DNA from: Collimonas fungivorans Ter331
GTDB lineage: Bacteria > Pseudomonadota > Gammaproteobacteria > Burkholderiales > Burkholderiaceae_D
DNA: 64,000 bases
Assembly: GCF_000221045.1 (NCBI RefSeq)
Contig: NC_015856.1
Location: forward strand, 372,001 to 436,000
Reading direction: 5' to 3'
Part shown: piece after piece, positions 27,572 through 36,111 of the stretch
Layout of the letters: each line of letters opens with the position of its first letter
Position numbering within the stretch: the first letter of the stretch is position 1
The notes under the pieces: model-generated
What the model saw: only the letters and a program-made list of their open reading frames with translations
Told to the model about the DNA's origin: nothing
The model's database searches: none
Program-made: the position numbers and the translations under genes

Positions 27572-27768
27572 AGAGGAGGACTCGCTGACGATGGCGTTGA
27601 ACAAGGTCGCCCGCGCGGGCGGGACAACCGGCATGGACTCAATGCTATCCCTCGTTGATCGCGGCATTTGCGCAAGATGGGGGTCCCAAAAAGCATCTTG
27701 ATGCGATTTGCGGGCGGCCGTAGCATTTTCTGCGGCGCCCGCGGCGGGATCCGCATGCACCCTCACCC

Positions 27769-28671
27769 TTAGCCCAGCGCCTGGTTAACGATGGAAAACA
27801 GCTGCATGCCTGGATCCTTTTGTGGCGGCGGTCCCTTGCGCATGAGGGTGACGCGGTCCACGCAGGTCATTCCCAGTTTGTCGAACCAGTGCGGCAATCC
27901 GGAGGAGGCGAAGACATCGATGCGGATGAAGGAATCCGAATAGGTATTGATCCAGTGTGCGATCAATCCCTTGGCGCGCTCGGCGTCGGGCGCGACCACC
28001 GGACCGATCACGCGGCCATGGCCGAAGCGCCTCACCAGCGCAAAACCCAGCATCTCGCCATCGCGATCCAGCGCTACCGCATCGGACATCTCCAGCAGCG
28101 CCGCCAGCAACTTGCTGCGATCCATGCCTGTGGCTTGCGCATCCAGCGCCAGGAGGGTCGGCACATCGCTCTTGCCCATCGGCCGCACGCGCTCACCGGG
28201 CGGCAGCGCCACCAGCTCCGGTTTCGCCGAGGCCCCCTGGAACTGATACAAAACATCCTCCTGCACAAAGCCCAATTGTTTGTACAAGGGCATGCCGGCC
28301 GCGGTGGCGTTGACCATCAGGCTGCGACCGTTGACTTGGCGGGCGACATGTTGCATGAGCCGTCGTCCCAGACCGCGCCGCTGCAATTCGGCCTGCACCA
28401 GCAGCATGCCGATGACCGCGTGAGCCTTGCCGAAGCAGGTGCAAACGACCGACCCGACCACCCGCAGCGCTGCATCCGGCTCCGGGTTTTCCAGCAAATA
28501 GCCCTGGCCCATCTGCAGCAGGAAGTGCCAATCTTCCGGCCGGTGCGGCCACTTGAACAGCAGCGAGAGCCGGTGGCAAGCGCCCAGGTCATCCTGTTCC
28601 ATGGGCCTGAGAGTCAGCGCCGGCGTCGGCGTTGGTGCAGATGATGAGGAGGAGGGCGACGGCGCTGGCAT
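27769..28671 (-). CDS. Tandem-domain GNAT N-acetyltransferase
   Basis: The protein has 300 residues. After a Ser/Pro/Thr-rich N-terminus comes a first GNAT domain (about residues 20-155) with the acetyl-CoA motif ELQRRGLGRRLMQHV and YKQLGFVQED. A second domain of the YitH/Acetyltransf_18 type follows (about 165-295; MDRSKLLAALLEMSDAVALD, GHGRVIGPVVAPDAERA). It is collinear with the protein encoded at 33800-34681, including the shared ending SIVNQALG, so the two are paralogues bracketing the minus arm. The substrate is probably an amine intermediate of this pathway, but this is inference. Confidence 0.88.
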   Translation of the reverse strand: MPAPSPSSSSSAPTPTPALTLRPMEQDDLGACHRLSLLFKWPHRPEDWHFLLQMGQGYLLENPEPDAALRVVGSVVCTCFGKAHAVIGMLLVQAELQRRGLGRRLMQHVARQVNGRSLMVNATAAGMPLYKQLGFVQEDVLYQFQGASAKPELVALPPGERVRPMGKSDVPTLLALDAQATGMDRSKLLAALLEMSDAVALDRDGEMLGFALVRRFGHGRVIGPVVAPDAERAKGLIAHWINTYSDSFIRIDVFASSGLPHWFDKLGMTCVDRVTLMRKGPPPQKDPGMQLFSIVNQALG

Positions 28672-28713
28672 GATGGTTCCTGTTCAATTCGTTCCGTGTT
28701 GTGTCGGACTGCG

Positions 28714-30195
28714 TCAGAGCTGGCCCTGGCAGACATACTTGGTGTGCAGATAGTCGTCCAGGCCATGTACCGAGCCTTCGCGGCCATAGCCCGATTCCTT
28801 GACGCCGCCGAAGGGAGCGGCCTCGGCCGCCAGCGCGCCTTCGTTGATGCCGACGATGCCGCTTTCCAGCGCGTCGGTGACGCGGTGGACGCGGCGCATA
28901 TCGGTTGAATAAAAATACGCCGCCAGTCCGAACGGTGTGGCATTTGCCGCCGCGATCGCTTCTTCTTCGGTGGCGAAGCGGGTTACCGCTGCTATCGGTC
29001 CGAAGGTTTCCTCGCCGCTGCACAACATGTCCGGGCCGACATTGGACAATACGGTAGGCGCATAGTAATTGTCGCTGGCATAACCCTCGCCCTGCAGGCG
29101 CTGGCCGCCGGTGATGATCTTCGCACCGCGCTCGACTGCATCGCGCACGTGCCGGTCAATTTTGGCGATGGCGCGCGCATTGATCATCGGACCAATCTGC
29201 GAGGATGGGTCGGTGGCCGGACCGACTTTGAGGGCCGCTACGCGCGCCCCCAGCTTGGCGACGAAGGCGTCATGCACGCCGTCTTGCACATAGACGCGAT
29301 TGGGACTGACGCAGGTTTGGCCGCCATTGCGGAACTTGGCCGCCATCACGCCCTCGATGGCAGCATCCAGGTCGGCGTCGTCGAAGACGATGAAGGGCGC
29401 GTTGCCTCCCAGTTCCAGCGAGAGCTTCTTGAGCGTGTCGGCGGAGCGGCGCGCCAGATGCTTGCCTACGGCGGTCGAGCCGGTGAAGCTGATCTTGCGC
29501 ACGCGGCTATCCGCGAGCCAGACATCGACCACCTCCGGCGTGCGTTCACGCGAGGCGGTGACTATGTTGATGACGCCCGCCGGCACGCCCGCCTGCTGCG
29601 CCAGGAGCACCAGCGCCAGCGAGGTCAGCGGGGTGTCTTCGGCCGGCTTGCACACCACGGTGCAGCCGGCGGCCAGCGCCGGCGCGATCTTGCGCGCGAT
29701 CATCGCCGCCGGGAAATTCCACGGCGTGATGGCGGCCACCACACCGACCGGTTCCTTTAGCGCCATCATGCGGCGGCCGGTGACCGGGGCCGGGATGATG
29801 TCGCCGTTGGCGCGCGTGGCTTCCTCGGCAAACCATTCGACATAGCTGGCGGCATAGGCGACTTCGCCCTTGCCCTCGGCCAGCGGCTTGCCCTGTTCGC
29901 GCGAGATCAGCCGCCCCAGGTCATCCTGGTGCGCGATGAGCAGGTCGTTCCAGCGCTTGAGGATGGCGGCGCGCTGCTTGGCTGGCGTCGCGCGCCAGGC
30001 CGGGAAGGCGGCGGCAGCGGCGTCGACGGCGGCACGGGCGTCGGCGGCGTTGCCGTCGGGCACCGTGGCGAACACCTGGCCAGTGGCAGGATCGCTGACC
30101 TCCAGGCGGCGGAGATCGCTGGCTTCGGTCCATGCGGCGCCGATCAGTTGCGCGCCGGGCATCAGGTGGGGATGTTGCAGTTCCAGGATGGTCAT
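28714..30195 (-). CDS. gabD: NAD(P)-dependent succinate-semialdehyde dehydrogenase-like
   Basis: The protein has 493 residues, typical for GabD. The catalytic Glu lies in LELGGNAPFIVFDDADLD and the Cys in FRNGGQTCVSPNRVYVQDG; VSREQGKPLAEGKGEVAYAA-like and FTGSTAVGKHLA segments are in place. GabD-type enzymes oxidise succinate semialdehyde or close homologues such as glutarate semialdehyde in the cytoplasm, which fits an aminotransferase and amine oxidase in the same cluster. The start at 30195 (MTILELQHPH) is used; a longer frame reaches 30213. The gene begins 14 bases after the TtuC-like gene ends. The exact aldehyde is not certain. Confidence 0.9.
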   Translation of the reverse strand: MTILELQHPHLMPGAQLIGAAWTEASDLRRLEVSDPATGQVFATVPDGNAADARAAVDAAAAAFPAWRATPAKQRAAILKRWNDLLIAHQDDLGRLISREQGKPLAEGKGEVAYAASYVEWFAEEATRANGDIIPAPVTGRRMMALKEPVGVVAAITPWNFPAAMIARKIAPALAAGCTVVCKPAEDTPLTSLALVLLAQQAGVPAGVINIVTASRERTPEVVDVWLADSRVRKISFTGSTAVGKHLARRSADTLKKLSLELGGNAPFIVFDDADLDAAIEGVMAAKFRNGGQTCVSPNRVYVQDGVHDAFVAKLGARVAALKVGPATDPSSQIGPMINARAIAKIDRHVRDAVERGAKIITGGQRLQGEGYASDNYYAPTVLSNVGPDMLCSGEETFGPIAAVTRFATEEEAIAAANATPFGLAAYFYSTDMRRVHRVTDALESGIVGINEGALAAEAAPFGGVKESGYGREGSVHGLDDYLHTKYVCQGQL

Positions 30196-30209
30196 GGCAA
30201 AAGTAGATG

Positions 30210-31316
30210 TCAAAGTGAGAAGTGGTTTGCGCCTTTGGCGACATGGAAGGCAATAGCTTCACCCAGCTCGGTGGTCGAGGCGTCGCCGCCAAGGTCGGGC
30301 GTGCGCGGACCGCTCTTGAGAACGTCCTCGATCGCCGCGACGATGGCGTCATGGGCGGCGCGGCCGGCTCCCTGGCCTGCCGTGAGGAAGTCCAGCATGA
30401 GAGCGCCGGACCAGATCATGGCGATGGGGTTGGCGATGTTCTTGCCATAGATGTCAGGCGCCGATCCGTGCACCGGTTCGAACAGGGACGGGAAGCGGCG
30501 ATCCGGGTTGAGGTTGGCCGAGGGCGCCAAGCCGATGGTGCCGGTGGTGGCCGGTCCCAGGTCGGACAGGATGTCGCCGAACAGATTGGAGGCGACCACC
30601 ACATCGAAGCGCGTCGGTTGCAGCACGAAGCGCGCCGACAGGATGTCGATATGCTGCTTGTCCATCGTCACTTCAGGATAGCCTGCGGACATGGCGTCGG
30701 CGCGGCCATCCCACCACGGCATGCTGATGGCAATGCCGTTGGACTTGGTGGCCACCGTCAGGTGCTTGCGCGGCCGGTTGTTGGCCAGCTCGAATGCATA
30801 TTTCAATACCCGGTCGGCGCCGAAGCGGGAGAACACCGATTCCTGGATCACGATTTCGCGCTCGGTGCCAGCGTACATGGTGCCGCCCAGTGAGGTGTAT
30901 TCGCCTTCGGTGTTTTCGCGCACCACGTAGTAGTCGATGTCGCCCGGCTTGCGATTGGCCAGCGGACAAGGCACGCCTTCGAACAGGCGCACCGGGCGCA
31001 GGTTGATGTACTGGTCGAATTCGCGGCGGAACTTCAACAGCGAGCCCCACAGCGAGACATGGTCAGGTACTGTGGCGGGCCAGCCTACCGCGCCGAAGTA
31101 AATGGCGTCGCAGCCGGCGAGCTGATCTTTCCAGTCATCCGGCATCATCTGGCCATGGGCGGCGTAATAGTCGCAGCTGGCCCAGTCGATTACCTTCAAT
31201 TCCAGCTGGATATCGAAGCGCTTCGCGGCGGCCTGCACTACTCTCAGGCCCTCCGGCATGACTTCCTTACCGATGCCGTCGCCGGCGATCAATGCGATGG
31301 AAAAACTGTTTTTCAT
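30210..31316 (-). CDS. ttuC: Tartrate/D-malate/isopropylmalate dehydrogenase family enzyme
   Basis: The protein has 368 residues. It is a beta-decarboxylating dehydrogenase: IALIAGDGIGKEVMPEGLRV at the start, the substrate loop LRPVRLFEGVPCPL, YYVVRENTEGEYTSLGG, and the signature NLFGDILSDLGPATTGTIGL. The LRPVRL and NTEGEYTSLGG forms point to the TtuC/DmlA group (tartrate dehydrogenase/decarboxylase, D-malate dehydrogenase), not LeuB. It needs Mn or Mg and NAD and acts in the cytoplasm. Its place between an amine oxidase and an aldehyde dehydrogenase suggests it handles a hydroxy-diacid intermediate of the same pathway. Confidence 0.9.
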   Translation of the reverse strand: MKNSFSIALIAGDGIGKEVMPEGLRVVQAAAKRFDIQLELKVIDWASCDYYAAHGQMMPDDWKDQLAGCDAIYFGAVGWPATVPDHVSLWGSLLKFRREFDQYINLRPVRLFEGVPCPLANRKPGDIDYYVVRENTEGEYTSLGGTMYAGTEREIVIQESVFSRFGADRVLKYAFELANNRPRKHLTVATKSNGIAISMPWWDGRADAMSAGYPEVTMDKQHIDILSARFVLQPTRFDVVVASNLFGDILSDLGPATTGTIGLAPSANLNPDRRFPSLFEPVHGSAPDIYGKNIANPIAMIWSGALMLDFLTAGQGAGRAAHDAIVAAIEDVLKSGPRTPDLGGDASTTELGEAIAFHVAKGANHFSL

Positions 31317-31352
31317 GGCAGGGTCTCGAATTCAATTAACTAAAAGATAATT

Positions 31353-32645
31353 TCAGGCCAGCTTGTCCTTGAGCTGGTAGTACATGCCGATCAGGGGCAG
31401 GAACCATGGCGGTCCAACGTGGCCTGGGATGGCCGGCCAGTCGCGTTCGCGCCAGGGATTGGCGCTGGCGTCGCCGCTCATCGCCGCTGCCATGCATTGG
31501 CCCATGTGCACCGACATCTGGGTGCCGTGTCCGCTATAGCCCATCGAATAATACAGACCGTCGCGCTCGCCGGCTTGCGGCAGGCGGTCGCGCGTCATGT
31601 CGACCAGACCGCCCCAGCAGTAGTCCAGGTCCACCTTGCCCAGCTGCGGGAAGGTCTGCATCAGGCCCGCACGCAGGATCTCGCCGCTGGCGGCATCGGA
31701 CTGCGGGCTGGAAATGGCGAAGCGGGCTCGTCCGCCGAAGATCAGGCGATGGTCGGGCGTCATGCGGAAGTAATGGTGGATATTGGCCACCGTCGTGTAG
31801 GTACGCTGCTGCGCAAGCAGTGCGGCGGCGCGCTCGGCGCCCAGCGGTGCCGTGGCGACGATGAAGCTGCCGATGGGCACGATACGGCGGCGCAGCCAGC
31901 CGAATGTGCTGTAGCTGCCGTGAAGGCTGGCACCGGTGGCCAGCAGCACCTGCTTGGCCAGAATCGTGCCTCTTGCCGTATGGACGCGATGCGCGCGGGT
32001 GTCGCCGATGCGCTCCAGCCGGCGCACTTCGGTGCCGGTGTGGATGACCGCGCCATGCTTCTCGGCAGCCAGCGCCAGGCCGTAAGCGAAGCGGCCCATG
32101 TGCATCTGCGCGCTGCGTTTGTAGAGCAGGCCGCCATGGAAACGCTCGCTCTGCACCTCGGCGCGCACCTGCGCGGCGTCCAGGACGGCGACGTCGAGAT
32201 CCACGCCGTCGGCGATGAGGCGCTCGGCGCTGCGCTGCAGGGCCTCCATCTGGCTCGGCCGGGTGGCCAGTTTGAGTTTGCCGTGGCGCCGGAAGTCGCA
32301 GGCGATCTGTTCCTGCTCCACCAGCTGCGCAACCGTGTCGACGGCGTCATCATAAGCGTGATACCAGGCACGGGCGCGCTCCACGCCGACCTTGGCCGCG
32401 ACTTCGGCATAGTCCACCGCCAGGCCGTTGTTGACGTGGCCGCCGTTGCGCCCGGAGGCTTCGGCCGCCACATGCGGACCGGCTTCCAGCACGACCACGC
32501 TGGCGCCGCGCTTGGCCAGGGACAATGCGGCTGACAGGCCGGTAAAGCCGCCGCCGACGATGGCCACGTCAACCTGGGCCGGCAATTCACGTGCCGGGGA
32601 GATATATACGGGTGCCGAATCGGTCCAGTAGGATTCCAACTTCAT
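31353..32645 (-). CDS. FAD-dependent amine oxidase, PuuB-like
   Basis: The protein has 430 residues. The dinucleotide-binding motif is VDVAIVGGGFTGLSAALSLA (residues about 28-47), with EASGRNGGHVNNGLAVDYAE after it, the pattern of the DAO/PuuB group. The C-terminal FAD clamp reads YSMGYSGHGTQMSVHMGQ. PuuB oxidises gamma-glutamylputrescine; relatives oxidise other acylated or free amines to aldehydes. The start at 32645 gives MKLESYWTDSAP, a standard family N-terminus (SYW motif). It is followed after 36 bases by the TtuC-like gene. Confidence 0.9.
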   Translation of the reverse strand: MKLESYWTDSAPVYISPARELPAQVDVAIVGGGFTGLSAALSLAKRGASVVVLEAGPHVAAEASGRNGGHVNNGLAVDYAEVAAKVGVERARAWYHAYDDAVDTVAQLVEQEQIACDFRRHGKLKLATRPSQMEALQRSAERLIADGVDLDVAVLDAAQVRAEVQSERFHGGLLYKRSAQMHMGRFAYGLALAAEKHGAVIHTGTEVRRLERIGDTRAHRVHTARGTILAKQVLLATGASLHGSYSTFGWLRRRIVPIGSFIVATAPLGAERAAALLAQQRTYTTVANIHHYFRMTPDHRLIFGGRARFAISSPQSDAASGEILRAGLMQTFPQLGKVDLDYCWGGLVDMTRDRLPQAGERDGLYYSMGYSGHGTQMSVHMGQCMAAAMSGDASANPWRERDWPAIPGHVGPPWFLPLIGMYYQLKDKLA

Positions 32646-32853
32646 GGTGTGAATAACTCGATAAAGTGGGTTAATGAAACCAGGAGTGCCATCGCCGGCA
32701 TGCTGAAGGCGCATCGACGCAATGCATCATGGGATCCAGCATAAGCTTACGCCGATATGCGTGTGACGCGAACTGCGATGGCGCGGCGGCATGATGTACC
32801 GTTGTCAGGCAGGGAATCGGCAGAATGTTTGCCCACCGGCTCCTTCGTACATC

Positions 32854-33780
32854 TCAGTAGCCTCGCCGGCGGTCGATCAGTCCCAGAAGCGGCATGCCGG
32901 CACGATGGCGCCGCAGGTTTTCCAGCACCGCATCGACCGCACCGTCGGGCTGGGTCATGCTGGCGACATGCGGTGTGATGACGATGTCGGGACGGCGCCA
33001 GAACGGGTGGCCGGCCGGCAACGGCTCGGTATTGCAGACGTCCAGCACGGCGGCGCTCAGTTGGCCGTCCTGCAGGGCTGCCAGCAGATCGTCCTCGACC
33101 AGGTGGCCACCGCGTCCTACATTGATCAGCGTCGCGCCGCGCGGCAATTGCGCGAACAATGCGCGGCACAGGATGCCGCGCGTGTCATCAGTGAGCGGCA
33201 GCAGGCAGATCAGCACATCGCTGCGCGCCAGGAAATGATCCAGGCCATCGCAACCGCTATGGCACTCGACGCCATCGATCTGATGCGGTGATCGGCTCCA
33301 GCCGGCGCAGGGGAAGCCAAGGCCATGCAATTGCTGCAGCACGGCCCGCCCCAGCATCCCCAGGCCCAGTACGCCGATCCGGCAGGCGCTGGCAGGGCGT
33401 ACGCGGCGCGCTTGCCATATCTGCTGCTGTTGCTGGCGGGCATAGTGGCGACTGTCACGGTGCAGCCCCAGCACCGCGTGGGTTACATATTGCACCATGC
33501 CGGCGGCGATGCCTGGCTCGGTCATGCGCACCACCGCCAGCTCCGGCGGCAGGCCGGACATATCGAACTGGTCGATGCCGGCGCCCACCGAAAACAGGAT
33601 CTCCAGATTAGGGAAACGCCGGGCGATGTCTTCGGGCGGCGTCCATGCGGCCAGATAACGCACGCTGGCGGGATCGCCTTCATACGGCCACAGGTGGAAG
33701 GGCAGTTCCGGCGCCTTCTGGGCGAAGAGCCGGCCCCATTCGGCGCCGCGTTCCAGGTCGGCCTTGTAGAGAAAAGTCAT
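32854..33780 (-). CDS. ghrA: D-2-hydroxyacid dehydrogenase, glyoxylate/hydroxypyruvate reductase A type
   Basis: The protein has 308 residues, the GhrA length. The NAD(P) motif GVLGLGMLGRAVLQQLHGLG and the downstream NVGRGGHLVEDDLLAALQDG (catalytic Arg region) and ITPHVASMT (catalytic His) are present. GhrA reduces glyoxylate and hydroxypyruvate in the cytoplasm with NADPH. The start at 33780 (MTFLYKADLERGAEW) opens the substrate domain; the frame to 33867 overlaps the neighbouring gene's end. It begins 19 bases after the GNAT gene, so they are cotranscribed. Confidence 0.88.
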   Translation of the reverse strand: MTFLYKADLERGAEWGRLFAQKAPELPFHLWPYEGDPASVRYLAAWTPPEDIARRFPNLEILFSVGAGIDQFDMSGLPPELAVVRMTEPGIAAGMVQYVTHAVLGLHRDSRHYARQQQQQIWQARRVRPASACRIGVLGLGMLGRAVLQQLHGLGFPCAGWSRSPHQIDGVECHSGCDGLDHFLARSDVLICLLPLTDDTRGILCRALFAQLPRGATLINVGRGGHLVEDDLLAALQDGQLSAAVLDVCNTEPLPAGHPFWRRPDIVITPHVASMTQPDGAVDAVLENLRRHRAGMPLLGLIDRRRGY

Positions 33781-33799
33781 GATGTCGTTTGCGCCGGCG

Positions 33800-34681
33800 T
33801 CAGCCCAGCGCCTGGTTGATGATGGAATAGATTCGCCATTGCGCATCGCCATGGGGCGCGCTGCCACGGCACATGGTCACGACGTTGTCCACGCAGGCGA
33901 GGCCGATGTCCTGCAGCCATGGTTTCAGGCCGCTCTTGCCCGGCACGTCGATGCGCAGGAAGGCGCCAGGGCAGGCGTTGACCCAGTGACTGATCAGCGT
34001 TTTCGCATCCTCAAGGTCGGCCGCGATCACCGGCCCGATCACGTGGCCGCGCCCGAATGCGCGCAGCATCGCCACGCCCTTGACGCGACCATCCCGTTCC
34101 AGTACCGCTACCTCGGCGAACTTGAGCAGCGCCGTCAGCACGGCGCTACGGTCCATGCCGCTGGCGTGACGGTCGAATGCCAGCAAGGCCGGCGCTTCGT
34201 CTGCTTGCAGCGGGCGGATGCGGCTGCCTGGCGGCAATGCCGTGCGCGGCGCCTGCGCCGTGGCGCTCTGGTGTTGACTCAGGGTATCGATGGCCTGGAA
34301 GCCCAGCTTTTCATATAGAGGCCGGCCGGCCGCCGTGGCATTGAGGATCACGCTACGCCCACCGGCGTCGGCCAGCAGTTGCTGCATCATGGCGCGCCCC
34401 AGGCCGCGGCCTTGCAGGGCATCGCTGATGATGACCAGGCCCAGCGTAGCGTGCTCTGGGCCGCAATAACACAGCATGCCGCTGCCCGATGTCTCGGGGG
34501 CGGCCCCGGTACGCGTCAGCGTCACTACCCAGCCACGACTGACCGCATGATGGAATTGCCAGTCGGCCAGGCGGTGCGGCCATTTCAGATGCTGACTCAG
34601 GCCGTGGCAGGCCTGCAGGTCGGTCTCACGCATGGCGCGCAGTTTGGCCTGGCCGGCCGGCAGTGTCCTTGCAGCTTGCAT
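33800..34681 (-). CDS. Tandem-domain GNAT N-acetyltransferase, paralogue of the gene at 27769
   Basis: The protein has 293 residues. A first GNAT domain (LRAMRETDLQACHGLSQHLK; QGRGLGRAMMQQL) and a second YitH-like domain (SGMDRSAVLTALLKFAEVAV; GRGHVIGPVIAADLEDAK) match the domains of the other GNAT segment by segment, ending SIINQALG. The start at 34681 follows AAGGAAG at eight bases; an upstream frame to 34726 lacks support. It is the first gene of the minus arm and faces the haloacid dehalogenase gene across 574 bases. Confidence 0.88.
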   Translation of the reverse strand: MQAARTLPAGQAKLRAMRETDLQACHGLSQHLKWPHRLADWQFHHAVSRGWVVTLTRTGAAPETSGSGMLCYCGPEHATLGLVIISDALQGRGLGRAMMQQLLADAGGRSVILNATAAGRPLYEKLGFQAIDTLSQHQSATAQAPRTALPPGSRIRPLQADEAPALLAFDRHASGMDRSAVLTALLKFAEVAVLERDGRVKGVAMLRAFGRGHVIGPVIAADLEDAKTLISHWVNACPGAFLRIDVPGKSGLKPWLQDIGLACVDNVVTMCRGSAPHGDAQWRIYSIINQALG

Positions 34682-35255
34682 TGAACGCTTCCTTATATGT
34701 CTGTTTACGGGGCCACGGCGCAGCATGGCCGGTTACTAGCAATGATGATGCCTCTTTGGCGCCGCGCAGCGTTTGTTTTCGATGGCGCGAATTCGCAATT
34801 TTATGGCGATCTGCCCCCTGTTCTCGGCACAAAATTGGGCAGCTTCGGCATAGCATGAGGTAGACAGGCGCGCTTCTCTCTTTTGTGTGGCGCTCATTTC
34901 ATATTTCATCCGTAACCGCCATGCCAGATTTTCTATTAGTCAATGCACCTGTCGAGAGGGAAAAATTAAGCAGGCAACTCTGCGCGCAGGCGGGCTCGAC
35001 CCGCACCGCCACGGTGAATTCGCCCCAAAGGGGTGCGCCCGGCTCGCATTGCTGCACTGCTCGGCAAGCTATGCTGATTGCGCCATCGAAAACACATATT
35101 TCTGTTTCGTGACCCGGTCAAAAAGGAGTAAATCACAAGTTTCGATATGTTGTAATCATTCCCGTGGATTGAACCCGCAAGTAAAAGGATTAGCACCATG
35201 TCATTCGCAAGACCATTCCGGTGACGCGAACACTTTTTTGATAGGACGATTTTCA
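34682..35255. promoter_or_regulatory. 574-base divergent control region of the catabolic cluster
   Basis: No convincing gene lies here; open frames in it have no protein-like composition. It must hold the promoters for both arms of the cluster. A small GC-rich inverted repeat, GCCCC-AAA-GGGGT, lies near 35022-35034. The length is unusual for this window, where other divergent promoters are 95-205 bases. No operator could be assigned to the Lrp protein. Confidence 0.45.
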
Positions 35256-35924
35256 ATGAGCACTTTCAAGCCCAAATTCATCACCTTCGATTGCTATGGC
35301 ACGCTGACCCGTTTCCAGATGGCGGAAACGGCCAAGAAGCTCTACGCCGATCGCGTCGCCGAGGCCGACATGCCATTCTTCCTGCGCCAGTTCGCGGCTT
35401 ACCGCCTGGATGAAGTGCTGGACCAGTGGAAGCCCTACGAGCAAGTGTGCAAGAACGCGATTCGGCGCACCTGCGAGCGCTGGGGTGTCAAGACCACCGA
35501 CGAAGAGATGGGCACCTTCTACAAGGCCGTACCGACCTGGGGGCCGCATCCCGACGTGCCGGCCGCGCTGGCCAAGGTGGCAAAGGAAATCCCGCTGGTG
35601 ATCTTCTCCAATGCCGACGACAGCCAGATCATGCACAACGTCGAACAGCTCGGTGCGCCTTTCCACAAGGTCTTTACCGCCCAGCAGGCACAAGCTTACA
35701 AGCCGCGCCTGCGCGCCTTCGAATATATGCTCGACAATCTGAACTGCAATCCGGAAGAGGTGCTGCACGTGTCCTCCAGTCTGCGCTACGACTTGATGCC
35801 AGCCTCCGACATGGGTATCAAGAACAAGGTATTCGTCGCCCGCGGCCATGAACCGTCCACTCCATATTACGGTTATACCGAAATCTCCGACCTGTCCGGC
35901 CTGCCGGGGGTGGTTGGTCTGTAG
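35256..35924 (+). CDS. Haloacid dehalogenase type II (HAD superfamily)
   Basis: The protein has 222 residues, the length of L-2-haloacid dehalogenases. The nucleophile is Asp12 in ITFDCYGTL; motif II is VIFSNADDS, the Lys motif is QAYKPRL, and the acid motif is LHVSSSLRYDLMPASDMGI. The enzyme removes halide from short 2-haloacids by an ester intermediate; related proteins act on other substrates. The start at 35256 follows AGGA; the frame extends to 34887 without similarity. It is the first gene of the plus arm, which is odd for a set of amine-catabolic genes, so its true substrate may not be halogenated. Confidence 0.88.
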   Translation: MSTFKPKFITFDCYGTLTRFQMAETAKKLYADRVAEADMPFFLRQFAAYRLDEVLDQWKPYEQVCKNAIRRTCERWGVKTTDEEMGTFYKAVPTWGPHPDVPAALAKVAKEIPLVIFSNADDSQIMHNVEQLGAPFHKVFTAQQAQAYKPRLRAFEYMLDNLNCNPEEVLHVSSSLRYDLMPASDMGIKNKVFVARGHEPSTPYYGYTEISDLSGLPGVVGL

Positions 35925-36111
35925 CAACCGGCGGCAGCCGGGTCGTCGTTGGCAAAATCCGTGGTCCGGGCGTCGCGGCAGTTAGTATCAAAGTTGCGAC
36001 AGGTGAGCGGACACATCAGGTGACAGGCCCCCGCGTGGAGTAATCTGCGTGAGCAGGAGGGCGGGGCAGGTCGGTGGTCTTCGTGGTTGAATTTTTATTG
36101 TGAGGCTTTTC

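Noticed and set aside
26348-27658. 436-codon plus-strand frame opposite the aminotransferase
   Set aside because: The minus strand encodes a complete class III aminotransferase with its PLP Lys; the plus frame is a GC-rich shadow with Gly/Arg/His bias.
34887-35255. Upstream extension of the haloacid dehalogenase frame by 123 codons
   Set aside because: The added residues show no family similarity or protein-like pattern, and a Shine-Dalgarno sequence and the normal N-terminus occur at 35256.
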